Source: Cerioporus squamosus
Taxonomy: Eukaryota > Basidiomycota > Agaricomycetes > Polyporales > Polyporaceae
NCBI GenBank assembly: GCA_022592435.1
Contig: JABYQS010000012.1
Span: 248,001 to 312,000 of the forward strand
Length of the DNA stretch: 64,000 nucleotides
Direction of reading: 5' to 3'
Below are positions 1-12,278 of the stretch, piece after piece. Position 1 is the stretch's first letter; each line of letters opens with the position of its first letter. The notes beneath the pieces are model-generated. The model did no database searches and was not told the origin of the DNA. It was given only the letters and a program-made list of their open reading frames with translations. The position numbers and the translations under genes were made by a program.

Positions 1-1428
1 TGCAGCGTGCTTCGACATATCAGTCTCTCTGAACCGGAAACAGTGTCTGGCAGAGGAAACTTGGGGGAGGGATGATGGTGGACAAGACGAGGTCGTTCTT
101 TGTTCCCTCGACGCGCCTAGCATCAGACGCCCGCCTCACGTCCCGAGTGACCGAGCTGGATCCTACAGATCCGGCATTGACCATGCTGCACGGACTTCTG
201 GGCATCGGCGTACATGTGGTAGATCTTGAACCTGGTTCTGGAGGTACGTGGTCCCACGATCAGAACTGTGTTGTAGATGATTCCAAGACCGTCGACTCGG
301 ACAGGCTTCCATCCAATGTCCTTGTCGAATCAGCAATGGCAGTCGCACTTGGCGCGGATCTCTACCTGAAGAGTTGCTCATGTTAAGTGAAACGAGTACT
401 GTACACGTTGCTGAACATCTATCGCACATCAGGTTGACAGAGGACTCGGGGACTACTCACCAGCATCCGCGTTGTCGTGTAGGCACGGCGACGACCGATC
501 GTGCCCCGGATCCCCTCCTGCTATGCATATCTAAAATGAGCCCGGAAGAGGTGCAAATTGGAAACTCAGTTTCCCTACGCCACGATGATCAGGACCTTTG
601 TCGTTGCGGTAATGGAAAGGTCAGGGATGCCAGCGCGAAGGATCGACAAAACTGCGGTTCATTGGAGAGCTGAACATGTGCTCCTGAGAGCGACAGAAGA
701 TGTAGAGGATCCTTGTGTACATCCTTTGGAATGCGGACGGAACCTGAGACGGTCGGGTCAGCTAAGCTCAGGACTCGACCATGACAGGATACGTACATGA
801 ACAACTATTTTCTGCGGATACCGTATCGCTGCGAACCTGTCACCAGTCAATCTGTTGTCGGTGGACGAAAGGGTGAGGATCTCCCCTGAAACCGATGTAT
901 CCGCCAATCGTCGTAGAGTTCGTCGTCATACTGGCGATCGGCGAGCTCATGCGCGAAACGGCGACGTTTGAACCCACCTCAACTGTCCCGTGCGCAGCAC
1001 AACCCTCGTGCGCAAATATCACCCTGACACCATGTCCTCCAAGACGCGGTCACAATCCTTGCGGCCCTCCGACTTGTTGAAGTCTGCAAGGTCAGAGGAC
1101 TCCTTTGCGGCGATGCCGAACGACAAGAACGAGATGCAGCCGTGTTGCAGGCTCAAATAATATCAAAACCGCATTGGCAGAGCATACCAGACGTTCCGAG
1201 AATCAGAAAAAAGCATAGGATTGCGTGGCGGAGGAGGTGGTGGTGGTCAAGACTCAATGCCGGGAAGGGCGCTCGAGTCTTAGCGCGGGTGGTCGCGTGT
1301 CACGTGCAGCATGCGACGCGTCTTGTCGCTGTCAGCATCGGTGTCGTCGCCGCCTTCGACAGCGACCACGCGTCCATCTTGCTACATATCACCGTTTCAC
1401 TCGTTCTAGCTCTTACACGCGCAGTACA
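1..1428. other. unresolved left edge, no gene assigned
   Basis: No confident gene. On the minus strand a stretch around 340-132 stays open and reads like a C-terminal exon (it contains GWKPVRVDGLGIIYN and FKIYHMYADAQKS), and a second open stretch lies around 1150-1038 (contains SFGIAAKESSDLADFNKSEG). Neither has a start, clear splice partners or a family I recognise. They could be exons of one gene reading out of the window to the left, or remnants. The bases just before 1429 are the probable 5' leader of the next gene. Confidence 0.3.
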
Positions 1429-3329
1429 ATGTCGACGCAATCAACGCGGCTCCGAACCTCCACGCGTGCCAGGAAGGCTCCTCCCAGTTCGGGGGCGCAG
1501 GGCTCGAAGTACTTCAACAGGAAGGGCCGGAAGGCCAAAAAGGCAGAGGAAGAGGACGAGCTTACCGAACCTGAAGTGGATGAAGACTATGCCCATGAGG
1601 AGGATCAGGACGCGTCAGACACTGAGTCGCTGCACAGCGACGCACTGGACGACGAAGACGACTTCGAAACCAGCAAGAGCAGCAAGAAGCGGAAACGCGC
1701 ATCCGCGTCGCCACAGAAGACGCCATCCAAGCGGACCCCGAAGAAGAGTCAAGAGAGGAAGAAGTCGTCGGGCTCCGGCTCTACTACGAAGAAGCGCAAA
1801 ACCAAGGGCAGTGAGGATGAGAGCGAGTTGGAGTTGGAGTTGGAAGATGGGCAGGAGGTTGTGGGCTCTGTCGTGCAGGCTCCGAAGACGGGACGAGGTG
1901 AGCAACATGAGGTATATCACACCGGCGACTCCGTGCTGAAGAGTTGGCACCAGTACCACCTGGGCAGATATCCAAGAATACACTTGACTTCCTGGCAGAG
2001 CTGAAGAAGCCCGAGTGTAACGACCGAGAATGGTCCGTCTTTTTCCCCTCCTCCGAACTTTTATTGACCTTTGTCTGTCCCCAGGTTCAAGCTACATGGT
2101 CAGTCCCGACTACTGCTCTCCTTGTGGACGCGTTGAACGGTCTCGGCTTACCTCCTCGCAGAGCCCGTATATCGCCTTGCCGAGAACGAGTGGAAAGCTT
2201 TCGTCGAGCACTTCACCGACCTGCTGTCCGAAGCGGATCCGCAAGTTCCTCCCCTTCCTCCCAAGGACGTCATCCACAGGATATACCGCGACGTGAGCCC
2301 TCCTTACGTTTTGCCAGTCCTCTCACCCTGACAGGTCGCCCCTTCAGGTCCGCTTCAGCAACGACAAGACCCCATACAAGACGGGTTTCTCTGCGAGCTT
2401 CTCGCGCAGCGGGCGCAAGGGCATTTTTGCTGGATGTGAGTTAAGCATGTGGACTAATCATTGGGACGATGGCTGACTCTGCCTATCCTTCGGCAGATCA
2501 TATGTACGTCGGCCGAGCACGATGATGCGGACAGTAAACATGCTAACTCCCATCGACTCTCGCACAGTGCAGGTAACGAGCCTCCCGTTCGCCTGTCGCT
2601 CTGTCGCTCACATAGCTCCCGCAGTCAAGCCTGGAAACCAAAGTCTGATCGCCGCAGGATCATGGTGTCCAGGAAAGAACGAGCTCGCGACGATCCGGTA
2701 CGCTCCATGGCCCGTCCGTCGTCCGTTAATTGACCTCGCTCGCCAGCAACAACATCAAGCGATCCTCCCGCCGCCTACGTCAGGTCATCTCCACACCCGA
2801 CTTTGAGGCGCTCTTCGGGCCCGCGCGACCACACCCGAAGGGCGAGCGGCAGAACATATTCGGGATGGAGGACGAGCTCAAGGTCGCGCCCAAGGGCGTC
2901 GATAAGACGCACAAGTACGTCTTCTCGTCCTAAGACTCTCCTGGGGTGGCTTTGACTGCTTGCATTGCTGACGGGGGTACAGGGATATCGACCTGCTCAA
3001 GTGTCGCTCGTTCGCAGTGGTATATAAGTGGGTCTGAATGGGCAATGCACTATACGGGAGACGGTTTTGACAATGATGGCGGTGCGGCAGGTTCACGGAC
3101 AAGCAGGTCCTCCAGCCCGAGTTCAAGGAGGAGCTCGCGAACGTCGCGAAGGTGATGCGGCCGTTCGTGCACTGGTGCGTGGTTTTGCTCGTCAGTGAGA
3201 AGAGCGAGTCTTACTCACCGAATGTTGAGTAGCCTCAATGATCTCATGACCATCCCGGACGCAGGGGACAGCAGCAGTTCGGAAGATGAAGATGGGGGCG
3301 AGCAGGACGAAGATGAGGGGAAAGATTGA
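1429..3329 (+). CDS. DUF2461 (TIGR02453-type) protein with basic/acidic tail at N-terminus
   Basis: Spliced gene whose conserved half matches the DUF2461 family, present in bacteria and fungi, biochemical role unknown. The first exon starts MSTQSTRLRTSTRARK and encodes about 150 low-complexity residues with alternating acidic (EEEDELTEPEVDEDY) and lysine-rich (SKKRKRASASPQKTP) blocks, probably a disordered nuclear-type tail. The domain follows over several exons: SKNTLDFLAELKKPECNDREW (the family's N-terminal NND-W type motif), YRDVRFSNDKTPYKTGF, then the glycine/tryptophan segment with AAGSWCPGKNELATIR, ending in an acidic tail (SSSEDEDGGEQDEDE). Introns of roughly 50-70 bp carry GT and AG ends, for example after GR near 1899 and before ISKNT. 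The ATG at 1429 follows a pyrimidine-rich leader and is chosen over the in-frame ATG at 1225, which precedes that leader. Stop TGA at 3327. Confidence 0.85.
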
Positions 3330-3858
3330 GGACTTGCTTGTTCGTCGACATGTAGGGGTGCGTCGTGTGTGCGTTTGAATCGTGTTTTAGATTACTTTGG
3401 ATCTGGAAAGCCTTGAGGTGGCGTTAACCTGCGCTCCGTCCAGGCATCGCACCACACCGCACGTGGTGTATACATTGACCTCTGGGTATGACAGACGTCA
3501 AGTATGCTGTGAGGCCGCACGAAGAAAGATACTTTTCAAGCAGTCCCTCGCGCGAGCCACGACCATACTAAGCAATGCGGCTCCTCTGGAACGACCCAAC
3601 ATTCGCCGACTTCCTTTGCCTGTCGCCTGTGGTATACTGTAGACATGCGCACATTTGCACTACTGTTCCTAGTAGTCATTGTACATCCTCGGTTCGTGAG
3701 GTACGTCATTGATCCCGTCTCGGTGTCTACAATCTCCGGGCACTGCGCGAAAGCATCTCGTGCTTACACAGATCATCGTCGTACGGTGGCTGCCACTGCG
3801 CCAAGCAGGCATAACCGCTATCCCCTCGTACCGCACGATAGCATCCGTATCCCGCGTC
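3330..3858. other. intergenic, convergent 3' flanks
   Basis: Lies between the stop of the DUF2461 gene (+) and the stop of the HET gene (-). It should hold both 3' ends. No conserved reading frame or repeat was seen. Confidence 0.5.
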
Positions 3859-5725
3859 CTACTGTACAACTCCAAATCCGCCTTCCGTGATTCGTATCTC
3901 CGTGAGCAACATGTACATCGCGGGGAGCCATCTCAGGGTCACACAGACCGTCAACGAGGTCCCGTCCGAGCCCCTGAACATCACTCTCGTCTGCTTATAG
4001 TCGTCGTCGCGCGGCGGCCACAAGTCCACAGTCGCTGCGACCGAGTGAGTGCACTTGAGCATGCACTTTACGTCCGGGTCGGCAGGAGAAGGCAACGATC
4101 TGACCGTGATGACAACGTGGTGTAAGCCATTGCAGAGGAGGAACACAGCTGGTACTTCGTGCGCCACGGTGTAACCTTGCTTGCGTAGTTCGGCCTCAGA
4201 CCAGCCTGCCAGCGCGATCGTTGCATTGTCGAGGGGGGACATGGTCTCAGGTTTGGACGCGAGTGAGCGGTGGGGAAGATTGGAATGGTGTACGGGGTCG
4301 ATATACACAGTCTCGATGTATAGGTCTGGGAGCATCAGAGTGTCGTGCTGAGACAACGCCAATAAGCGGTGGCTCTTTGCCCGATAATGAGCGGTCCCGA
4401 AACGGCCACTCTTGAGCGTGATGTCGGCGCGCGAGTGGTCCGGAAAGCAGACCAGAGCAAGCAGCTCGCCGTTAGGAAGGTCGCACGCTAGTATGGCTAG
4501 GTACCAAGCATGGAAGGATTCCGAGATCGCATGCGGGGGCAATCGACAGCTATGAAAGAGGGAGACGAGAGGAAATTGTGTGCGTATTCCATACGCTGAT
4601 ACGGTGTACTCGGGGAGGGGGAGAACCTTGAGGTGAGCACCGAGGCGAGCGGCTAGCACGCCATGAGGGACAGTGCCAATCCGCCCACAACCCTTGAAGT
4701 AAGCCGGCGAAGGTGCGAAGAGGGACGCGTGATCATGGGGTAGCTCGATGGACTGATTCTTCCGCATAGACGAGAACTGGCATATTTTGCCCCAGGCGAA
4801 GATGGTCTGGTCTGGGATGCGCTTGAGAATGTCTTCTTGAAGGCGCATGAACGCTCTGCGACCCTCGCCGTACAAGGTCGGCATATTGATGTCGAAGATC
4901 CCCAGCAGTGAGTATGCCTCATCTTCTACTCTTGTGGTCTCCCTTCCAGCGGCCCACGACATGCGTCTTGCGACGCTGATCTCGTCGAGCCGCTGACGAT
5001 GGGCGAGGATGGCCTCATCGACGCCCGTGACCCGCTCAACAACCTTCGATAGGGTCGCACGCGTCCCGAGGACGGTCCAATCCTGGGACAGGAACACGAG
5101 GACGCGGGGAGCAATGAGCTCTTGGAGAGTCCATCCCCGCGTGAACCATCGACTTCGGCTGAACGCGGAACGGCTAAACGCGGATTCCTCGCGGTATGGA
5201 TCCTCATCGCTGGGAACATCCGCCATGAAGGTGTAGCAGATGTCAGCGTCGCGGTACCAGATGAACATGGAGTTGATCGCCTCGGAGAGTTCTGCGCTGC
5301 TCGACTTGTCAATGCAGCACGAGTCTATCCAGATGTAGCGATACCCGTGACTCCGTGCCACCTCACATGCACGGCGGACTTTGTCGGATATGCGAGGGTC
5401 GGTGAGGATCGCAAGGGGCTTCGGAGACATTGACATCGCCCGTGAAGAACATCGCTGGATGAACCTGGTTCCCAGGGACGGCTTTTGGCCCCAGCGCAAG
5501 GTGAGTACGCGTCACCGCAGCAGAGCCGCCAGGTACACTCACCGTGCTTCGAGAGCCTGATAGTGTGGCAGAGCCTGAGGGACGGAAGGACGCTTGTATC
5601 TTGCAGATAGCGTCGTAGCTCTGCTCTCCATGGGGGCTCCAGACGTGAGACAGGATGGCGTATGGAGTTGACTTGGTGTCACTGAACTCTGTGAACTTTC
5701 CAGTGACGGTATTAAGGAGCCGCAT
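3859..5725 (-). CDS. HET-domain protein (heterokaryon incompatibility type)
   Basis: The start MRLLNTVTGKF at 5725 and the block YAILSHVWSPHGEQSY are the classic opening of basidiomycete HET-domain proteins. After an intron (donor GTGAGTG near 5540, acceptor ending CGAAG near 5432) the frame continues with DPRISDKVRRACEVARSHGY, YIWIDSCCIDKSSSAEL, GWTLQELIAPRVLVFLS and EDEAYSLLGIFDINMPTLYGE, the conserved HET motifs in the usual order. About 580 residues; the C-terminal half has no recognisable effector domain. In ascomycetes HET proteins trigger non-self recognition cell death; in basidiomycetes the family is large and mostly untested, so that role here is inference. Stop TGA next to base 3859. 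The HET core shows no break. Exact length of the first exon is the main uncertainty. Confidence 0.88.
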
Positions 5726-6134
5726 GCTTCCTCTGGAAAGTGAAACTGAGCGAAACCGAGCGGAAGGTCTGGACACCAAGTGTACCGTCAAGCACAAGAG
5801 TATGTAGTGGTAGAGGCCAGAGGGAGACCTGGACTTGGACGGACATCGCGCAATGCAGTGTGCACTGCTATGCAATGCTGGCCGGGAGCGTCTAGTACAC
5901 TCTACAGGGCCTTCGAATTCTGGAAGCGGCGCGGGGCCTGTGCTATACATGACATTTTGCTTCGTGCTGCGCCCGCCCTATTGTGTGGCCATGCACGGCA
6001 CTCGGTAGAAGCACGGCAACATGGTCGCGATATTGATAGACACGACGGAGGATGAGGTCAAAATGCAACACGTATACAGCCACAAGGTCTGGCGTGATTG
6101 CAGGGCGGAAATACAATCTCCGGGTCACCCAGGG
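5726..6134. other. intergenic
   Basis: 409 bp holding the upstream region of the HET gene and the 3' flank of the F-box gene, both on the minus strand. No repeat or extra coding frame that I can support. Confidence 0.4.
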
Positions 6135-7745
6135 TCACCCCAATGTCAGAACACCAGCAGAGACCATGGGCCACAAGTCGACTTCTGGGAAGTACCGGCG
6201 AAGAAAGCTCGCGACTCGAGCACTCTCCCGCCCAGAGAAGCGGACCCCAACTATACAGAGACTCCGCAAGCGGCCTGATGAATGGGAGCGCGGGTGCACA
6301 TCTGCAGCGTACGCAGGGGGTTCGACGGATTCTAGGAAGCGCGTATTCTGTGCGAGGGGTAGATGCAATGCCTTGAGTTCCGGGCAGAACTTGGGGAAGA
6401 CGGGGAGGGAGGAGATTGACGGCAGCGTGACGGCAGGCGCCCCGCGAAATCTGACTTCTAGTCTGCTCAGGGATGGCCAAGATGTTGCGATATCTTGCAA
6501 GTCCGCGTCCGTCATTGCGATACCCGCCGAGTCTTCGATTGCTAGCGAACAGTCGACAATGTGGTGGAGGGGCAAGAGAGGCCTTACATACTCCTTGAAG
6601 GATCGGGATGAGACGATAGCCCCAGATCGCTTGCACTCCGCATGTACCGTCCGGAGCGACCGTGGAAATCGCGCGCTCAGGACGAACGAGCAGCACGTCC
6701 ATCCATCAGTGTCATGCTCTGGCAAGGTAAGGGACAAGGCGATGAAGTGGAACGACGGTGAGTCAACGGCGTCTAGGATGTCTTCGACGTCGCACGGGGC
6801 GCCCGCCACGCGAAGGACTTCTAGTGAGGACAGAGCGGGGAGCTCCGGGTGAGACCCGTCCAAACTGCGCGATCCGCGTCGGACGATCGGGTACGCATTG
6901 CGCAAGACGAGAGACAGGGAAGTCAATCGGGGCATTGTGGAGCAGAGTGAGAGAATGGTAGACGTCGATGTCCAGACTGATCCGAGGTGCAGTGTACGGA
7001 GATGGCTGAAGATGAGGGATGGCGCTAGTGACTCTGGAAGCTCAATGCCCTCGAGCGATAGCTCCTCCACGCATGGGGAGAGGATACTGAGCATGTGCAG
7101 CAACTCTGCGTAGCCTCCAGGAACGACAGCATCCGCAGTTATGGCAGCCGCCACGTCAGCTCGGGCAGGGTCTGCCGCTTGAACGTAAAGCGTGATGCGC
7201 CGGAGAGGTGGAGAGAGAAAGGGAAGACATTGCGCAACGTGCGAGAATTGTAGCCATGTAAGCTCCTCGAGTCTAGGAAAAAGAGTTGTACCATGGAGCG
7301 CGGCTTGGTAAGCGAGGGTGGTGAACGTGCGCTTGCCAAGCCGCTCTTCAGGACCTTCGGCGTAGCAGTGCACGAACTTCCTGACGTGCCGGGTGTAGCT
7401 CATGAGTCGGGACCATTCAGTCCCGTCTACAATGGCGCTGCGAAGTACCTGCCAAAATGCTAAGCGACCTGACATACCAACTGGTCTGACCACGGTAAGA
7501 TGACCACGTACAGATTCGGTCCCATCCTCACTCTCCTCCCTCATCTCCGCAAAGGAACTCGGGAGCAATTTGACCAGCGGCAGGAGGGTGGACAACCTGT
7601 ACCATAGAGCGTCAAGAGCAGGTTCACTCAATGAGCGCGATGCTCTGGCGCAGGCGGCCAGCGTGCGTTCAGATCCGTTCTTCGGGAGATGCATCAGGAT
7701 GCTCCGGATGACCTCATCTATATACCAGATCTTGTGTGCAGCCAT
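6135..7745 (-). CDS. F-box protein with leucine-rich C-terminal part
   Basis: Uninterrupted 536-residue frame from ATG 7745 to the stop at 6135. Residues about 8-55 form an F-box (DEVIRSILMHLPKNGSERTL, then AACARASRSLSEPALDALW), the pattern shared by the large agaricomycete F-box family. The rest has loosely spaced leucine repeats (LEELTWLQF, LRTLHLGSVW, LTSLSLVLRN, LSRLEVRFRG). Such proteins normally bind Skp1 through the F-box and present a substrate to an SCF ubiquitin ligase; the substrate is unknown. It is the nearest upstream neighbour of the HET gene on the same strand. No break seen. Confidence 0.88.
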   Translation of the reverse strand: MAAHKIWYIDEVIRSILMHLPKNGSERTLAACARASRSLSEPALDALWYRLSTLLPLVKLLPSSFAEMREESEDGTESVRGHLTVVRPVGMSGRLAFWQVLRSAIVDGTEWSRLMSYTRHVRKFVHCYAEGPEERLGKRTFTTLAYQAALHGTTLFPRLEELTWLQFSHVAQCLPFLSPPLRRITLYVQAADPARADVAAAITADAVVPGGYAELLHMLSILSPCVEELSLEGIELPESLAPSLIFSHLRTLHLGSVWTSTSTILSLCSTMPRLTSLSLVLRNAYPIVRRGSRSLDGSHPELPALSSLEVLRVAGAPCDVEDILDAVDSPSFHFIALSLTLPEHDTDGWTCCSFVLSARFPRSLRTVHAECKRSGAIVSSRSFKEYVRPLLPLHHIVDCSLAIEDSAGIAMTDADLQDIATSWPSLSRLEVRFRGAPAVTLPSISSLPVFPKFCPELKALHLPLAQNTRFLESVEPPAYAADVHPRSHSSGRLRSLCIVGVRFSGRESARVASFLRRYFPEVDLWPMVSAGVLTLG

Positions 7746-9699
7746 CGAAGTAGATGTTCTATTTTGTGCACGTCGGGGTCATCATCAGACTGGCCGAGAC
7801 CTTATGTGTAAGATGGCGACTCACCAACAGCGGATTCACAGAGATCTTCTTTGCCTCACAGTGTGTGTGAAGAGGGCTGCGAGGACGTACACCAGAATAG
7901 CGACGTTGCATGGCCTGGTTATAAGGAGGCCCCGGCCTTCGCGTCTTCGCGAGCCAACGTTTCATAACTTGTCCCTGTGCGCCATCACCACCTCGGTGTT
8001 TGTAATGGTCCTCATGAAGCTTACTTCATCGACGGCAGACAGCCGAAACAGGTTCATTGCGTGGGGACAAGCTAGCGGTCGAAGTACCGCAGCGGTAGCG
8101 AGTGGCGGCGATTGGTCGTCGTCCAGCGTTGAATCATCCCTTCGTGACGTAACACTAAATGCAAGATGTTCTAGCCAGCATGCGTACTTGACATCTGCAT
8201 CATGTTACTCCAACTAACCGGACATTGAGGGGATAGGCCACTGCGATTTGTCGCACCATCAGCGACCATCGCTGCATGTCGCGCTATGTAGAACGGGCTT
8301 CACACCACGTTGCAATGCGTTTGTCCTGGAGAAAGCACAGATGTTTCAGGATGCATGGTGAGGTCGAACATACGAGACTACGTACATACCTTCTCGCTCA
8401 TAGACATGGACGGGAACACCACGAGAGACAGAACCACAATGTAACGGGCGAAGCATATTGGTGAACTTCTGTTGCCGTTCCTCGCATCATAGAACCCGGC
8501 ACTATCCAAGGTTTGCGTTTTGGGCACGACTTGACAGTACGATCACAGCGTGGGAGGCGGAAGATCATCAACGTACACCTTTGCTTGAAGTTGACCATTC
8601 AGGATAAAGTCGATCTTCTTCCCATCCATCGATACAAGAGCCAACAGATGTACGACTCACCCTATTCGAGCACTAGCCAACAAGCTCTACAGCTTGTCTA
8701 TCGCAGGGCGTCCACGAGGGGTCCGACTGGTCCTTGGAGACCTTGGACTCCGATCAACATCCGCTTCTGAAGTCGCCGACCAAGAGGTGGAAGTACAAGC
8801 TACCACACCAATCTTCACGTCAGCTTTTGACTCGCTGGATGTTGCCGTAGTTCCAGGTATATACGGAGGGGGGGAGATGGTAGTCGTGGTTGCGGAAAGA
8901 GCTGTCATGCCACCATAGGCGCCCGGACCACGGCGCGGGTAACAAGCAGCACGCGGACTTTCTGACTGGCAAGTTTGCACTTGCGTAGAGAAATGACTTT
9001 GTCATTTCGTCCCAACCGACAGGAAAGGCTGCCAGCGACGGTAGTACATAGTACATAACGCTGAACCGCGCTCGTCACTCACTGGGACACAATCCAGCAA
9101 GTCCAGCCGGACATGCCACCTGTACCGAGGCACGGCGTCCCTTCGAAGTTCGATGCGGTCTCACCACGCACATCGGAACATTTTACGGACTCCATCCGAT
9201 ACGGTCCCTCCACACGTACCAAGCCGCAATTGCATCACCCCGCGAGCGAGGCATCCATTCCTGAATCAGGTCTGGCGCCGCCGACGACTCGGACTCGGAG
9301 CACTTCCAACCTCACAACAGCTCTCCGAATCTCCGGGGTGTTAGGGCTTCCATCGCGGTGACATGGCCAACAGCGAGATGTGCTGAGGGATCCGATCGGA
9401 GGGTATTGACGCGGGGAAATGCGTCGTCGAGCGGCTGCTTGGGAGGGTGCTAATGCTGCGACCAGAAACACGGGGGCATGTTGGTGGCCATTGCCTGTGC
9501 GTCAGCCTGGCATAGGATCCAACTTGAAGAAGGCCGCGAGAGAAAGATACGCAGGGCTGAGCGACGAGGGTGGCAATGCCATACTGGTATGTATGCAGAG
9601 CATATGGAAGATGATTTCTGCGAGCGAGCGTGAGTGATGCTCAGGACAACGGCGCAAGCGACGTACAAACAGCCACTTGGGGATGGCCGGTAGCATCTT
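7746..9699. other. long gene-poor stretch
   Basis: About 2 kb with no recognised gene. It holds the promoter side of the F-box gene. A Ser/Thr-rich open stretch lies on the minus strand around 8980-8690 and a short plus-strand one at 9113-9361; neither shows a family signature or convincing splice context. Part of 9450-9700 is probably the decayed 3' tail of the pseudogene to the right. Confidence 0.4.
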
Positions 9700-11349
9700 C
9701 GGGAGGTGGAGTAGAACCCTCTAACTCGGTCTGGTAGGCCTCAACCTGCGATGTCCGGTACCATTCGTACGGGAGCGATTGGGAGTCCCTGTAGCACGGT
9801 ATTCATGAGCACCGTCAGAGAAAGACATGCGACGCGAGACCACGCACCAACGCTCTGGATGATGCTCTATGAGGACGAAGTGCGGCTCGGCTGATCGCGA
9901 CGAGTGGAACTCGGCCCATGTCGTGGTGGGAATCCTGTGGTAGAGCACATTGACGCGCTCCAGGAACGGACACTTCTCCTCGAGGATCTTCACGAGCTCC
10001 TAGCCGAGCTTGGTCGTGAGTCGCTTGCGCCACACTTTTCGGGCGGGGAAGTCATCACAGTAGGGGCCGTGGTCTTCGTGGAAGTCGAGATTGAGGCGGG
10101 CGACACGCAGTGAATGCGCCGCGGACAACAGAGTGGTGATATGCACCTGTGGCATGCGGATGGTTAGTAAGGGCGTAAATTCTGCACTAGTATGATGACG
10201 TACATGGTCGACTTCCTCTTCTCTGTTGGCCTGGTACCGATGGAGCTCGAGCTCAGACAGTCTCGAGTACGACTTGGTGACGTACTCCAGTGGCTCGTCG
10301 TCTCGGACCCTCGCTCATCCGCGAGGTAGACAAGCTCGAGGCTGCAAAGTCTCGGCAACTTCATTCGCCGCAAGATGGACAGGCACTCTGCCGAAGTCAA
10401 AATCGGAGCCGTCCAGTCATGATGGGAGTATGCTTCATCTTGGGACAAGCCATGGTAATATCATGGCCAGTCTCGGAGATATAGATGGCGGAGTTGTGAC
10501 GTATCAACGGCGAAGATATCGTCGTCTGGGTCAGGATAGGTGATGGTGAGGGAGCGCAATCCTGACAGCGTGCGATGGGGAGGGGTATGTCGTCCAAGGG
10601 TGGGCGGGCGTACGAGTGGTTGATCCCGGCAGATACGGATCTCTAGTGTTCACAAGTGAGATCATAGAAGCTAAAGGGGCAGATTCCATGGGTAAGGTAG
10701 GGTGTACAGCCGTGTGATTCATCCTGGGGACGATGACCTTCAAGCATGCAGCTTCGCGGGCGAACCTCTCACGAAGGGTCATTGTGTCGTCGAAGTACGT
10801 CTCTTCCCTCCATGAAGGCACGTTGCACGAGAAGGTAGAGAGCGTGATTGCGACATCGTCATCCAGAGGGTATGGCTGATTGTGGGGGCCAGTGAGAGCC
10901 GCAGACGGGTAGAAAGTGAGAGACTTGATACGAGGACACCTGAAACACCTCTTGAGAACCTGCCATGAGGTATTGATGGGGATTCCAAGAGTGATTGCGT
11001 TCATGGCGGGGAGTGACTCTAGAAGACCTGAAAGCCAGACCTCGCTCAGTAATCCATGCACCGTGATATGCCTGATGATTCGTTCAGTCACTCTCTGCCG
11101 ATGAATTCAAATAGTGCCGTCTCACCGTATACAGCAACATATCCGTTCTGGTGGGTAATTTGGTGATTGCGTACTAATGACACAGCGAGCGAACAGAACT
11201 GGAGAGGTGAGATGACGAAGGGCGCGAGAGCATGACGCAAGATGATCCCTGAGGCCGCCGGTCCTTCCTCGTACTGCTAGAGCAATCAGTCGAAACACAT
11301 CCACATTCGAAGTTTGTAATCTGATTTGAATAATCAGAAATGTACACAT
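9700..11349 (-). pseudogene. decayed F-box-like/LRR family member (copy A)
   Basis: Related to the intact copies at 27.6 kb and 33.6 kb. In order on the minus strand: F-box-like exon (DVFRLIALAVRGRTG, LASCSRALRHLTSPVLF) around 11300-11140; a middle part (SWQVLKRCFRCPRIKSLTFYP; LPMESAPLASM) in 11091-10640; then SLTITYPDPDDDIF, ILTSAECLSILRRMKLPRL and LELHRYQANREEEVDHV; then the last domain (LNLDFHEDHGPYCDD, ERVNVLYHRIPTTTWAEF). Breaks: the segment between LPMESAPL and the LTITYPDP block is largely missing, an in-frame TGA at 10461-10463 replaces Arg of the DWPRYY-type motif, a one-base shift lies near 10300-10315, and a TAG sits at 10000-10002. With these changes no full protein can be made. 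Confidence 0.75.
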
Positions 11350-12278
11350 GCAGTGCGGCGGGAATGCCTACGTGAGTGGAGGAGACCTCCTAGACAATCG
11401 GATTGGCGGGTCTGCAAGTTCGTCCTGACGGCGGCTGCAACAAAGCTCCTTCCATGAGCATAACAGATTTTCAAGGGTTGCGAGGATTTTGGGGATCATG
11501 GCTTCGAGGGCCGCCAGTTCATTAATGACGGTGCCGGCCGAGCTCGAGAGGCCGGCACCGCTCGTCCAACCGAGCGTCCGCGTGAGCTATCAGTCGAACT
11601 GGACGACGAGGTTGGACGGGCAGAGGACAAGCAGGCCACAACTTACAAGTTCAACTTACGACAACGTCGCTTAGTCATCTAAGCGCTTGTGATGCTAGTT
11701 AGTACCAATTGAGTACCAACATAACAAACTCAACACCGCGTGGCAGTGGTCTCTTCTTGCAAGTCCCATCTCGCAGCTCCCGCATATCTCTGCCTTTCTG
11801 AGGACAACTACTCGTTCCGTTCTTGACATGTACCATCTACGACAAAACAACCGCAGACAACTGATGGTAGGTCGTCTGGCGACTCAGCCGGCGACGTCTC
11901 GAGCAGCATGATGGCATCCGATTCTTCGAGAAGTCGCTTGGAAGTCAAATGTCTCTGTTATCTCTAGTGACCATCGCTCTGACAGTGAGTGCAGGGCGTC
12001 GGGTGAGCATATTAAAGGACTCGGAAGTGTTGGCTCCCAATTGTCGTCGGAATCCTTAACTCACGCTCTGAAGGACTTCAGATTCTGGTCACTCCAGTTC
12101 TTGTCGATGACGCTACTCAACTGCGCCAATTCGGAGGTCGAGATGTGTCTGTCCCCCACGACGCCATTATCGGCACCTCGCTTTAACCTAGTATGGACGG
12201 GCCGGCCGCTCCACTGGCAACTATGCTACTGCACAAGCTGACATCTAGGTAGGTCCCAGACCACCCTCGTTCGAGACC
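11350..12278. other. gene-poor stretch with a short hairpin
   Basis: No gene recognised. A perfect 10-bp inverted repeat with a 10-base loop lies at 11530-11559 (GGTGCCGGCC and its complement). It could be a fold-back remnant or chance in GC-rich DNA. The right end is the 3' flank of the secreted protein gene. Confidence 0.4.

Noticed and set aside
11530..11559. Hairpin as a transcription terminator or attachment site
   Set aside because: Bacterial-type terminators do not apply here, and a 10-bp stem in GC-rich DNA can be chance; noted only as a fold-back.
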